From positions 1 to 64,000 of the IMG/VR virus record IMGVR_UViG_3300046727_000401: a DNA stretch of 64,000 bases. One strand, 5' to 3'. A program made the position numbers and the translations under genes. Numbering within the stretch: position 1 is the stretch's first letter; each line of letters begins with the position of its first letter. The stretch comes from a virus. Below the pieces are notes generated by a model, which saw only the letters and a list, made by a program, of their open reading frames with translations, did no database searches and was not told the origin of the DNA. This document shows positions 15,980-24,687 of the stretch, piece by piece.

Positions 15980-17206
15980 CCCCTCGGCGATGTAGAACGT
16001 CACTGCGCCGATCACCGTGCCGTTCTGTCCGCTGGCGATCTTGAGCATCAGGCGATCGGTCGGCACGGCCGCCGGGATGGCCTGGTTGATGCGGTTCTTC
16101 TCGAACGGCATTCGCCGCCCGTTACACCAGATTGGCACCCCCACCTTGGTCGTCGTCGAATGAACCACGGTCGGCCCAGCGGCGGGTGACTGCGTGTTCT
16201 CGAAGGCCCAGAACGGCAGAATGTCATCCGCGTCGGCACCGGAGCTCAGCTGGGGCACCGAGATCCGCGATGCGAACGTGCCAGAGAGGTTCGTCCCCGA
16301 GGTCTGGCCGAGCAGCATCGACGCCATCGTCGACCCGGCGTCATGCGATATGCCGATGCCTACGAGCCGCCCGATCGTCACCGGACAGGGAATGATCAGA
16401 ACGTTGGTTGCGTTCGTCGATGTCACTGTACTCACGGCATTGCTCGTCGACCACGCGGTGACCAGCTTGTAGGTCGACGGGTCGGCAACGTAGGTTCTAA
16501 CCCCGAGCGGAATCCGCTGATCGTGCACCACGGCATTATTTACCGCTGTGGTATCGATGCCCATGATCGGGGCGTTGCCTCCCGTGGCCCAGCTGTTCCC
16601 CACGAGGACCGATCCGACGGCAACGGCGCCCGCGTCCGGCTCTGGCACCACTGGCGAGGCGCCTGGCGTGCCCTGCTTGACCGATAGCGTGCACAGCAGC
16701 CGCCGCTTCGTCGCGGTGCCGGCCACCGTAGTGTTGGCCCGAGTGATCGCGTCCTGGAAGTCGACGTTGAGCGGGGTGTCGGTCGTGTAGCTCAGCGCCA
16801 TCTGCAGCAGATCCACGCGAGGGTTTGTGCCGTCACCGGCGGTGAGCGTCCACTCTTCGGAGCCCGCGAACTTGTAGGCCACGAGCGTCGAGTCGCTACC
16901 ATCGGCGTTCGCGATCTTCTGGAGCAGCGTTCCAGGGGCGATCTGGATCTTGTTGTTCGCCGAGCCCTGACGCAGGTACGCCGCTCCCTCACAGAGCGCG
17001 TAGGCTCGCGCGGTGCTGGCATTCGCGCCGTTCTGGCCACCGAATGACGGATCAAGTCCCGTCGTCGGGACCACGGATCCGATGAGCGTCTCGAGAATCT
17101 GATCGGTAAGCTGCGCGCGTAGGAACCGCTGGCCGTTGTTGAGCTTGTCGGTCTCGACCTCCTGGCCGCCCAGCCAGAGTTCGGTCGCATACAGGTCTGT
17201 CGTCAT
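15974..17206 (-). CDS. Putative tail/fibre structural protein, 410 aa
   Basis: An Asn/Thr/Ala-rich beta protein with a conserved-looking N terminus (LWLGGQEVETDKLNNGQRFLRAQL). It lies between the fibre cluster and the baseplate genes, so it is likely a fibre-joining or distal tail protein. No enzyme motif is visible. It is transcribed away from the small plus-strand gene at 17227. Confidence 0.7.
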   Translation of the reverse strand: MTTDLYATELWLGGQEVETDKLNNGQRFLRAQLTDQILETLIGSVVPTTGLDPSFGGQNGANASTARAYALCEGAAYLRQGSANNKIQIAPGTLLQKIANADGSDSTLVAYKFAGSEEWTLTAGDGTNPRVDLLQMALSYTTDTPLNVDFQDAITRANTTVAGTATKRRLLCTLSVKQGTPGASPVVPEPDAGAVAVGSVLVGNSWATGGNAPIMGIDTTAVNNAVVHDQRIPLGVRTYVADPSTYKLVTAWSTSNAVSTVTSTNATNVLIIPCPVTIGRLVGIGISHDAGSTMASMLLGQTSGTNLSGTFASRISVPQLSSGADADDILPFWAFENTQSPAAGPTVVHSTTTKVGVPIWCNGRRMPFEKNRINQAIPAAVPTDRLMLKIASGQNGTVIGAVTFYIAEGL

Positions 17207-17226
17207 GGCGCCATCGTAGCACCTCG

Positions 17227-17445
17227 GTGGGCGCCCACGTCACGCGCAAGGCCAGCGCAAGACAGATCGCCGCCGCCCGGCCCGGCCTCACGCTCTGGCC
17301 CATGCCCAGATCCAGGCCGATCGACTTCGAGGACGAGGTCCCCACGCGAGTCGAGGCGCCGCTGCCGACCCGCTACCACCCCGAGACCCGGACCTACGAG
17401 CTCCGCGAGGATGCCCTGACCGAGAGCCGCCGCGAGCGCCCTTGA
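17227..17445 (+). CDS. Small hypothetical protein, 72 aa
   Basis: Third codon positions are almost all G or C, as in real genes here, and the C-terminal half (TRYHPETRTYELREDAL) looks folded. The GTG start is uncertain, and an ATG at 17302 would give a 47-residue form. The -35 of the next promoter overlaps its last codons. Confidence 0.4.
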   Translation: MGAHVTRKASARQIAAARPGLTLWPMPRSRPIDFEDEVPTRVEAPLPTRYHPETRTYELREDALTESRRERP

Positions 17446-17471
17446 CATCGTCCTTACCGCGGCGATATAAA
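17442..17471 (+). promoter_or_regulatory. Sigma70-type promoter with a short leader
   Basis: TTGACA at 17442-17447, 18-base spacer containing TTACCGCGG, and TATAAA at 17466-17471. Unlike most promoters here, 38 bases separate the -10 box from the ATG at 17510. Confidence 0.75.
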
Positions 17472-17509
17472 CCTGCCCGAGGGCTAACGCCCCGGAAAGC
17501 GAGACAGCG

Positions 17510-17899
17510 ATGAGGACGATCATGATGGTGGTGCTGTGTACGATGACTGCGTGCGCGGTGGATGCGCCGGACGAGAGCGTGGCGACCAGCAATCAGAGCT
17601 TGATCTGCGATCCAGACTGCGACCCCGGGAACTTCCAGCCCTTGGTATCCGCGGTGATCACCGCGGGCAGTGGGTTGGGTACCAGAGTGTCCGGAACCAT
17701 GGAGTGCTACCACTACGAAGGTGGCTGGTACCCTAACCCCGACGGTGGAGAGTCCTATTCCACGCCTCACGACGAGTGTGCAGAGACTCGGCAGGATCCG
17801 TGGGGGCAGCAGTATAGGGTGAGCTGCAACACCCTCGCAAGCGTCGGGTGCGGCCACTACGCCTGTGGCTACGATCAGAGTCAGTTGCCCTGCGGTTGA
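17510..17899 (+). CDS. Cys-rich lipoprotein, 129 aa
   Basis: Signal peptide with TMTAC (Cys 15) and a mature domain with about ten cysteines and several aromatic residues (YHYEGGWYPN). It has the look of small myxobacterial secreted lipoproteins. It is transcribed alone from a TTGACA/TATAAA promoter and converges with the baseplate operon. Likely moron cargo. Confidence 0.7.
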   Translation: MRTIMMVVLCTMTACAVDAPDESVATSNQSLICDPDCDPGNFQPLVSAVITAGSGLGTRVSGTMECYHYEGGWYPNPDGGESYSTPHDECAETRQDPWGQQYRVSCNTLASVGCGHYACGYDQSQLPCG

Positions 17900-17910
17900 G
17901 CTGCTGATCT

Positions 17911-18786
17911 CTACGGGTTCAGTCGGCGCTCCACGATGACCGCGAAGCCCGCGGCTTTCTTCGTGCGAATCGACTCGATCACGCTGTTCTGCACGCCGGC
18001 CGAGGTCCCGAATGGGAGGATCAGCAGCAGCTTGAACGGGCGCGTCGAGGCAGCGCGAAACCCGCGCCCGACGTAGGCGCGCGCGAACCCGTCGGTGACG
18101 TTGCCGGTCACGTCGAGCCGCTGCGCCTTCCATGTGACCGTGGCATCGGCGCCAGCCACGCCGCCGGCGTTGGTCACGATCGCCGCGTTGCCGCTGAGCC
18201 CAGTGACCGAGCGCGTCCCGTTGTTCCCCGCGTTCGCCGCGCCGCTGATCACGAGCTGCCAGCTGATCACCGGGGCGACCGTGGCGGCCTGGAACGGCGG
18301 CGCCGGCCAGGGCAGCACGAGCGGCGTGAACATGCTCACCGTGCCGGCCTGGGTGAACGTGCCGCCGGTCCCGGTCATCGCCGTGTAATGCCCCAGCCAC
18401 GCGCCATCGCGAGGGAGTTCGAGAAGCGCTGCCGACCCTGCCACCCCAGCAGCGACCAGGATAGCGTTGGCCGCATCGAGCACGGCCTGACGGGTGACCG
18501 CGTCCGGGATCACCCGCAGGCGTTCCTGGAGCACCGGGTCGGCCTCCCCGGCTTGGCGCGAGGTCCCGCGGTCGCGCGCGTGCTGCGCCAACCAGTCCGG
18601 CGTGGTCGCGGTCGCGCCGGTGGCCTGCGTGATCAGCGTCTGGCTGAACAGGTAGACCGCGGTCGCGCGCGGCATGCCCATCAGCTTGGCCGCGGCGGTC
18701 AGGAACTCGTCCGGCGAGCGCACCCAGTTCGGCAAGGCGCCGGTGGCGAAATCCAGGAGCTCCTGCTCGTCGCTGGTCAGGGCCAT
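17911..18786 (-). CDS. Putative tail protein I-type baseplate component, 291 aa
   Basis: It lies directly downstream of the baseplate J gene, where P2-like phages encode tail protein I. The N-terminal part is helical (LLDFATGALPNWVRSPDEFL), with a PDAVTRQAVLDAANAIL stretch further on. The C-terminal part is a beta domain. Assignment rests on position and general architecture. Confidence 0.55.
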   Translation of the reverse strand: MALTSDEQELLDFATGALPNWVRSPDEFLTAAAKLMGMPRATAVYLFSQTLITQATGATATTPDWLAQHARDRGTSRQAGEADPVLQERLRVIPDAVTRQAVLDAANAILVAAGVAGSAALLELPRDGAWLGHYTAMTGTGGTFTQAGTVSMFTPLVLPWPAPPFQAATVAPVISWQLVISGAANAGNNGTRSVTGLSGNAAIVTNAGGVAGADATVTWKAQRLDVTGNVTDGFARAYVGRGFRAASTRPFKLLLILPFGTSAGVQNSVIESIRTKKAAGFAVIVERRLNP

Positions 18787-18793
18787 GAGGTCC

Positions 18794-19873
18794 TCACGAG
18801 ACGGTGATCACGCCGGGACGGATCACCTGGTTGGCCGTGGGCACGACGTCCGCGACCGGCGCGGACAGCACCAGCGCGTTGAGCGCGTCGGGGTCGACGC
18901 CGATCGCCGCGGACTTGATCGAGTCCAGGAACAGCGTTTCGCCCTGGCGCTGCTTGGCCATGCGACCGGCGATCGCGGTGGCGGCGAGCGCGCCCAGCAC
19001 CGACGTGTCAACGCCCGGCTCCGCGACCAGCGTGCCGGTGACGTTGACGATCAGCGCCGCGCCGCCGAACACGCTCACGATCGAGCCGGCCGCGCGCCAG
19101 TTCTCGATCTCGGTGACCACGTCGGCGACCATCTGCGCCGTGCTGTTGCCGTCGGAGTCGGTGACCACGAGCGTCACGATGCCGGAGATCGGATCCTCGG
19201 TGGCGCGCGCGATCCGCACGCTCGGGACCTGCAGCGCGCCGAACTCGAGCGCGCCGAGCGTCCCGCGACGCAAGGTCTGCCAGAAGTTGCGCGCGCGCAC
19301 GCGGAGCTCGTCGTCGCTCTCGCCGTCGTTGCCCCCGCCCGCGGTCGCCGCGTTGGTGACGGTCAGCGTGGGATCGAACGGCGAGCCGATGAGCCGCGTG
19401 ATCTGCCCGGCGGCGACGTTGCCGGCACGGCCCGCGATCTGCGCGGTCACGCCGACCGTGTGCGGCCCGTTGTCGGCGAGCGCGAACGTTACGTTGCTGT
19501 CGAGGGTGAAGACCTGCGAATTGCCGCTGGAGTCGATCTGCGAGGCGACGGAGAACCCGGCGAGGAGCGTGCCGCCGGCGCCGGCGCTGGTCCGCGCCAG
19601 CGTGACGGTGGCCTGCGCGAACGTCGCGACGTTGCGCTGAATGTTCAGGTGGTCGTTCACGAGGGCGGTGAGCGCGTCGCCCTTGGCCGTGTCGATGAAG
19701 GTGTCCTTGAGCGCCTGCACGATCAGGCGGATCACCGCGTCCGCCATCGCGCCGGCGCCGTGCTGGAGCGCGGTGGTGACGTCGCCTTCGAGGAACGTGA
19801 GCGTCGGCAGGTGGACCAGCGCCTCCGCCTCGAACTGGGTCAGAAGGTCATCGAACGACGGAGAAACCGGCAT
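18794..19873 (-). CDS. Baseplate J-like protein (gp47 type)
   Basis: A 359-residue baseplate wedge protein. It has the family features: N-terminal helices, a GTLLAGFSVASQ segment, the AGNVAAGQITRLIG strand, and GNDGESDDELRVRARNFWQTL, which matches the conserved E-D-D-x-x-R-x-R pattern. The neighbours are gpW/gp25 upstream and a tail-I-like gene downstream, as in P2-type baseplates. Confidence 0.85.
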   Translation of the reverse strand: MPVSPSFDDLLTQFEAEALVHLPTLTFLEGDVTTALQHGAGAMADAVIRLIVQALKDTFIDTAKGDALTALVNDHLNIQRNVATFAQATVTLARTSAGAGGTLLAGFSVASQIDSSGNSQVFTLDSNVTFALADNGPHTVGVTAQIAGRAGNVAAGQITRLIGSPFDPTLTVTNAATAGGGNDGESDDELRVRARNFWQTLRRGTLGALEFGALQVPSVRIARATEDPISGIVTLVVTDSDGNSTAQMVADVVTEIENWRAAGSIVSVFGGAALIVNVTGTLVAEPGVDTSVLGALAATAIAGRMAKQRQGETLFLDSIKSAAIGVDPDALNALVLSAPVADVVPTANQVIRPGVITVS

Positions 19874-19876
19874 GGG

Positions 19877-20374
19877 CTACCTGATCTCCAGGTGGATGGG
19901 GAGCGCCTGGTCGCCGCGGAGTCGGCCCTTGGGCGTGATCTTCACCGACAGCCGGATGCCCGGCGATCCATCCTCGAGCGGCGTCACCGTGGCCAGGTCG
20001 ACCGTAAGCACGCGCGGATCCCGCAGGCTCTGCGCGCGCACGCGGCTCTCCAGCTCGGCGCGCGCGGCGGCGGTGTTCTTGCCCTTGACGTACTGTCGGC
20101 ACCCGGCCCCGTAGTTGGGCGCGGTCTTCCAGTCCCCGGGGTTGGTCAGGTAGCGGCGGATCAGCGACTGCCGCAGCGCCTCGTGCTCCGTCACCATGGT
20201 GACGTCGCCCGCCGGCGTGATCACGTAGTTCGCGTGCCCGGTCTGGTCGGGCTGCGAGACATCGAACCAGATATCCGATCCGAAGAACTTGCCGACTTGT
20301 GCGGCGATCTCAGCCTCGGTGAGGCCGCCGCCGGTGCCGCCGAGCTCGAACGGTAGGGACAGGGGGAAGGTCAT
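19877..20374 (-). CDS. Baseplate wedge protein gpW/gp25-like
   Basis: The 165-residue product has the gp25-type arrangement: an early DIW segment, V-E-H-E-A-L-RQSL, then an LTNPGDW motif and LESRVRAQSL. It connects the baseplate hub to the sheath. It lies immediately upstream of baseplate J, with its start overlapped by the stop of the SGNH gene (ATGA). Confidence 0.8.
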   Translation of the reverse strand: MTFPLSLPFELGGTGGGLTEAEIAAQVGKFFGSDIWFDVSQPDQTGHANYVITPAGDVTMVTEHEALRQSLIRRYLTNPGDWKTAPNYGAGCRQYVKGKNTAAARAELESRVRAQSLRDPRVLTVDLATVTPLEDGSPGIRLSVKITPKGRLRGDQALPIHLEIR

Positions 20375-22065
20375 GCGTCACCGAACGCGGCGACGAACCC
20401 GCAGGGTGCCGCATTGAAACTCGCGGACTTCTTGATCGTCGTGTTGCCCACCGCGCCCGCCGTGACCTTCGTGCCGACGGCGACCACGAGCACACCGAAG
20501 TTCCCCGTATTCAGGGCATACGGCTCGTCGGTGATGATGGTCAGGTTGGCAAGGTTCGCATTGACCACTGCGAAATGCTCGCCGAGGCTGAGGCCGCCGC
20601 CCTGCGTGACGAACGCGATCACCACCAGGCTGTTGTTCTTCGTCGTGGTCGGTCCGGCCATGGCGAAGTCGCTGTTCGAGAACGAGGTCTCCTTGGACGT
20701 GACCACTGAGCCGTCGAGCGCGAGAGCACCCGCGCCGAACAGGGTGAACAGCTTGCAGTAGCTCTCATCGTTGCTGAGCAAAATCGTGGCGCCCGGCGCG
20801 TTGTGGTCGTTTGTGTCGAGGTCAGCCTGTGCGACCGGGCGCGAGAACAGCGCGAAGCCCTGCGTTGCTGTGCCGAATGCCTGCGTCGCATTGCCGAGCT
20901 GCGTCCACCCGGATGCCGGAATGGTGGGCGATGGAATCGCGACGTAGGTACCAGATGGCCACTTGTTGGACGCACAGAGGAGCAGCTGCAAGTGCTTGTC
21001 GCCGGTCATCGCGTAGGCCGCTGGCTTGAGCGTCGTGCTCGAGCCGGAGACCGGATGAAACTCCGGCTGGCCGTAGCCGAGGAATGCCGGAATCGTCGTC
21101 GTGCGCGGCAAGAGCCCGAGCTGGTCACGAGCCGCCGCCGCGAGGCGCTGGCCGATCGTGTAAATCCTGCGGGCGCCGTAGTGGATATTGTCGCTGTTGA
21201 GCCCCTGGTCGTCGGCGACCACAAGCCGGCAGCCGACGATCTCCTGAGAGGCCAGCAACATCTGCGGGCGGACCACCGTCGGGCGGAACGAGGAATCACA
21301 GTTGACGTTCATCTGGAGCAGGACGAGCTGCGCGCCTGGGAAGTCGATCAGGAACTGCGTCCAGAAGGTGACCCACCTGGAAGCGACCAGCGCCGCGTCG
21401 GTGGCGTTCGCGCCGTCGTTGGGTCCGAGGTCGCTGACCAGCAAGCTCAGCGTTCGGCCGCTCGCCGCCTCCGCGGCGCGGTAGCGCGCCTTCGCGAAGT
21501 TGTAAAAGTTGAGGCCGCCGAACGTCGGCGTCGAGGTGCCGTAGCTCGCGGCCGGCAGGCAGTCGAGCAGACGCACGCCCGAGATCGAGCAGCACACCAA
21601 CCATGGCGTGTTGCTCTGCGTGGGCGCGGCGCCAAAGCCGTTGAGTAGGCTGAAGATCTCTTTCCCAAACGAGACCTCGGGGCCGAACCCGGGGAAGCTG
21701 GAAACGTTCGCCGCGCGCAGCGGGCCGCGCCCCATGTCGAAGGTCGGCACCGGCTCGCCCGCCGAGGTGCCATAGATCTTGTCGAGCAGGCAGCTGGGAT
21801 TCGCGCTCAGAATGTCGTCCTGCCGGCTCGCGCCGTCAGTGGTCGCGCCAGCGGAGTTCCAGTTGCTGTTCCCGATGAACCCGATCAGCCGGTTGTTGCT
21901 CTGCGAGCCGAGCAGGAACGTCCGCACGTCGTCGAGGTACTGACAGATCTTGTTCCACTCCGCGGCGGTGATGTTCTTCGACGGGTCATCGAGGCCGGAC
22001 AGGGGCTTCTTGTCGCTCTTGGGGAACGGCAGCGGCAGGTTGTCGGTGACGAAGTTTTGCGGCAT
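20371..22065 (-). CDS. SGNH-hydrolase (carbohydrate esterase-like) tail protein
   Basis: A 564-residue protein. Positions count from the ATG at 22065. Residues about 60-300 fit the SGNH esterase fold: block I IGNSNW with Ser about 67, block III GPND about 215-218, and block V DNIH with Asp about 292 and His about 295. Such enzymes de-acetylate polysaccharides. The C-terminal half is beta-rich. It lies between the spike and gp25 genes, so it is probably mounted on the baseplate and trims the host surface. A GTG at 22068 is an alternative start. Confidence 0.7.
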   Translation of the reverse strand: MPQNFVTDNLPLPFPKSDKKPLSGLDDPSKNITAAEWNKICQYLDDVRTFLLGSQSNNRLIGFIGNSNWNSAGATTDGASRQDDILSANPSCLLDKIYGTSAGEPVPTFDMGRGPLRAANVSSFPGFGPEVSFGKEIFSLLNGFGAAPTQSNTPWLVCCSISGVRLLDCLPAASYGTSTPTFGGLNFYNFAKARYRAAEAASGRTLSLLVSDLGPNDGANATDAALVASRWVTFWTQFLIDFPGAQLVLLQMNVNCDSSFRPTVVRPQMLLASQEIVGCRLVVADDQGLNSDNIHYGARRIYTIGQRLAAAARDQLGLLPRTTTIPAFLGYGQPEFHPVSGSSTTLKPAAYAMTGDKHLQLLLCASNKWPSGTYVAIPSPTIPASGWTQLGNATQAFGTATQGFALFSRPVAQADLDTNDHNAPGATILLSNDESYCKLFTLFGAGALALDGSVVTSKETSFSNSDFAMAGPTTTKNNSLVVIAFVTQGGGLSLGEHFAVVNANLANLTIITDEPYALNTGNFGVLVVAVGTKVTAGAVGNTTIKKSASFNAAPCGFVAAFGDA

Positions 22066-22625
22066 CACTTCCCCTTGAGCACCGTGGTGCCCGTCGCTGT
22101 CGGAACCGTTCCGGTAGGTGGCCCCGCCGTGCCGCCGCCACCGCCGACAACCGGCAGGTGGAGCGTCGAGACGAAGGACGCGAGGTCCGAGACGTCGCTT
22201 TTGAGAGCCAACGACACCGCGCCGCCCGCGCCGTCGTGCACGACGACCTCAGTGCGCGTGATGACGATGCGGCCGGTAGCCGGCCCCTGGCCCGTGGGCA
22301 CCCGGCCCGAGCTCAACACGTCGGTGATCGTCGGCATGAACTCGATCTGCCCCTCGGGTATCGTGACCATCACCTCTTCCCCGAGGTCGGGCACGCGCCA
22401 CAGCGCGGCCGAGAGCCGGCAGGTCAGCGGGATGAGCGATGGCTGCAGCACGACCTCGACGAGCACATCGCTGTCGGTGACCTCGAAGTGCGAGGCGCCG
22501 TCGTCGGGCGCGGTCACCAGGCCGATCGAGCACCACAGGCGCTGGTCGCTGAACGCCTTGCGCATGTCGGTGAGGTCGAGCTTCTTGCTCGCGCGCCGGC
22601 CGCGGAACGGGGCGGTGATCTTCAC
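22065..22625 (-). CDS. Baseplate spike protein (gpV-like)
   Basis: A 186-residue protein with an OB-like N-terminal half and a beta-helical, Gly-rich C-terminal end (VVHDGAGGAVSLALKS ... GTTVLKGK). This is typical of the membrane-piercing spike of contractile tails. The GTG start at 22625 has GGAGGTC upstream. It follows the hub gene in transcription order. Confidence 0.75.
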   Translation of the reverse strand: MKITAPFRGRRASKKLDLTDMRKAFSDQRLWCSIGLVTAPDDGASHFEVTDSDVLVEVVLQPSLIPLTCRLSAALWRVPDLGEEVMVTIPEGQIEFMPTITDVLSSGRVPTGQGPATGRIVITRTEVVVHDGAGGAVSLALKSDVSDLASFVSTLHLPVVGGGGGTAGPPTGTVPTATGTTVLKGK

Positions 22626-22628
22626 GCC

Positions 22629-22657
22629 TTGACCTCCGTGCGTAGTCGTGCTACAAA
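22629..22657 (+). promoter_or_regulatory. Leaderless promoter
   Basis: TTGACC at 22629-22634, 17-base spacer and TACAAA at 22652-22657, six bases before the ATG at 22664. Confidence 0.75.
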
Positions 22658-22663
22658 CTCGAC

Positions 22664-22960
22664 ATGCCCAAGACCTACCCAGAACCGATGACCATGACCG
22701 AGCGCGCCATACTGGACGAACTGAGCGCCATCGCCGCGCTTCCGTCCGAGGAGATGACCCTGGAGGATGCCCATCGGGCGCACCATCTCAAGGGCTGCCT
22801 CGTCGTGATCGATAGGACTCGTCAGCCCGCCGGCAGTCGCGACGTCCGACCCCAGACCGCTGAATTCCAGTGCGACGTTTGCACTGCATGCGGCCCCCAC
22901 GGCAACCCGTGCCCGTTCGAGCACTTTCCGCAAGGTCACTTCGTGCGACCTAGGAACTGA
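22664..22960 (+). CDS. Small hypothetical protein, 98 aa
   Basis: The N-terminal half is helical (ERAILDELSAIAAL). The C-terminal half carries CDVCTACGPHGNPC, a likely zinc site, and ends in a basic tail. It is an isolated plus-strand gene inserted in the baseplate operon, with its own leaderless promoter. No family is recognised. Confidence 0.65.
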   Translation: MPKTYPEPMTMTERAILDELSAIAALPSEEMTLEDAHRAHHLKGCLVVIDRTRQPAGSRDVRPQTAEFQCDVCTACGPHGNPCPFEHFPQGHFVRPRN

Positions 22961-22965
22961 GCCGC

Positions 22966-24687
22966 TCACTTCTGCCACCGCTTCCGCTGCGCGTCCTCGT
23001 ACTGCTGGCTCCAGCCCACCGGCTTGCCGTCGCCGCCGCGCAGCGTCTGCCGCTTCGTGGCGAGCGTCGGCGGGGCCACCGCGCCGCTGTCCGGGCGGAT
23101 CCCGTCGACCACCATGAAGTCTTGGAGCTCCATCTCGATCGAGATGCCGCTGTCGACGTCGTACTCGAACGTCCCTTCCTTGAAGCGCATCGGCCGGGTC
23201 AGCCCTTGAAGGATCGCGTAATGCTTGACGATGGTCGCGGCGACGCTCGACTGGTAGCCACGGGCCTCGAGGTGCCGCTGCTTGACGGCCGGCTCGAGGC
23301 CACTCGACAGCATCTCGAGATTGAACTCATCCCACTCGACGGTGAGCGCATCGCCCGCCGCGATGTCGAGGATGTTGACGCCGTGCAGATCCTTCAGGTC
23401 TCGGGTCTTCGCGATGAGCACGCGCTCGGCCTTGCCCAGCAGGTTGTAGCGGTTCTCCGCGATGCGCTGCAGCGTCGCCTGGTCCGTGATGCCGTGGACA
23501 TCGACGATCTGGTACTCGTCGCGCTCGCGCACCGTCGTCTTGACCTTGCCCTTTTTCGAGACGCTCGTGCTCTCCTTGATTCGCCGCTTGAAGGTGAACG
23601 TGCCGCGCTTCTTGCCGCCGCCGTGGCTGGCCTTGAACACGCCGCTGCGGTCGATCGTGCCCGACGGGTGCTCTGCGGTGAGCGTGCCCTTCCCCGGCAC
23701 GTACGAGCGAACCACGATCGTCGGCGCCTGCTCCTTGCCGAGGTGGCGCCGCATCGTCAGGTGTTCAAGATTCCGACCCCACGCCATGCGGCGGATCTGC
23801 GAGACGTCCTTGTCGGTGATGGTCTTCGGCCGGCTGATCACCACGTCGAGGCCATCCACGAAACAGATAAACCCGTAGCGCTCGACGAGCTTGTAGATCA
23901 CGTCCCAATAGCTGGTCTCTTGCTTGACCGGGATCCCGCGCTTGACGTTGGTGGCGACCTCGCTGTGCACGATCGGCAGCGTCGCCGCGTCGAGGCCGCG
24001 CACCGCGACGCCGAGCTGACCATCCGGGTCAGCCTCGCTGAGCAGGTCTTCGACGATGGTGTCAAGGCGCTTGCCGACCGGGATCCGCCGCGCGGTGCCG
24101 TTCGCGTTCGGCGGAAACTGCACCTGCGCGAGGAACGCAGTGTAGTCCTGCCCCTTGATCGTGACCCACTTCCCGTTTTCGCTGAGCTCGAGGTCGACGT
24201 CATCGAACGTGCCGACGATGCGCGGCTTGTTGCCGAGGGTGAACACGTCGCGCGCGGCGTCGGTGCCGAGCTCCAAGCTGAGCGTCTGCACGGCGTCGCG
24301 CGGTCGCGTGGCGCCGGGGTCGGCCGAGCTGAACGGGTGCTGGCGGTCGAGCACGCGCTGCTGGTCGGCGTTGCCGGCGTGCTCGAACAGGAAGATCTCC
24401 GCGGCGCCGGCGCGGATGATCTGCGGGTCGAAGGGCAGATCAAGCACGTCGAAAATGAGCTCGAAGCTGTCAGCCTGCTTGTAGCTGTTCACGTGGATGG
24501 TGACGTTCTTCGGGATGATCGGGATGACCTGGATTTCGCTGTCGCGCGCGGTGTCGCCGAACCCGTCGAGGATGACCTGCAGGATCGCGCGCGCCTGCGG
24601 TCGGTAGATGCGAGCGTGCGCGTCGCGCTGAGCATCGCCCACGGCCGCGGCGACCACGCGCTGTGCGGAGGCGGTCGGGCCTGGCAT
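22966..24687 (-). CDS. Baseplate hub protein (gpD/gp27-like late control protein)
   Basis: A 573-residue protein with features of tail hub proteins: an N-terminal beta barrel part (IQVIPIIPKNVTIHV, ADSFELIFD), repeated structural modules and a long C-terminal domain. The ATG at 24687 is chosen because it overlaps the upstream stop (TGATG), and the longer in-frame extension reads as shadow sequence. It sits between the LysM protein and the spike, the expected hub position. Confidence 0.7.
   Translation of the reverse strand: MPGPTASAQRVVAAAVGDAQRDAHARIYRPQARAILQVILDGFGDTARDSEIQVIPIIPKNVTIHVNSYKQADSFELIFDVLDLPFDPQIIRAGAAEIFLFEHAGNADQQRVLDRQHPFSSADPGATRPRDAVQTLSLELGTDAARDVFTLGNKPRIVGTFDDVDLELSENGKWVTIKGQDYTAFLAQVQFPPNANGTARRIPVGKRLDTIVEDLLSEADPDGQLGVAVRGLDAATLPIVHSEVATNVKRGIPVKQETSYWDVIYKLVERYGFICFVDGLDVVISRPKTITDKDVSQIRRMAWGRNLEHLTMRRHLGKEQAPTIVVRSYVPGKGTLTAEHPSGTIDRSGVFKASHGGGKKRGTFTFKRRIKESTSVSKKGKVKTTVRERDEYQIVDVHGITDQATLQRIAENRYNLLGKAERVLIAKTRDLKDLHGVNILDIAAGDALTVEWDEFNLEMLSSGLEPAVKQRHLEARGYQSSVAATIVKHYAILQGLTRPMRFKEGTFEYDVDSGISIEMELQDFMVVDGIRPDSGAVAPPTLATKRQTLRGGDGKPVGWSQQYEDAQRKRWQK

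Noticed and set aside
18674-20356. Plus-strand 560-codon open frame
   Set aside because: Arg/Gly/Ala/His-rich shadow opposite the baseplate J and gp25 genes, typical of high-GC antisense frames.
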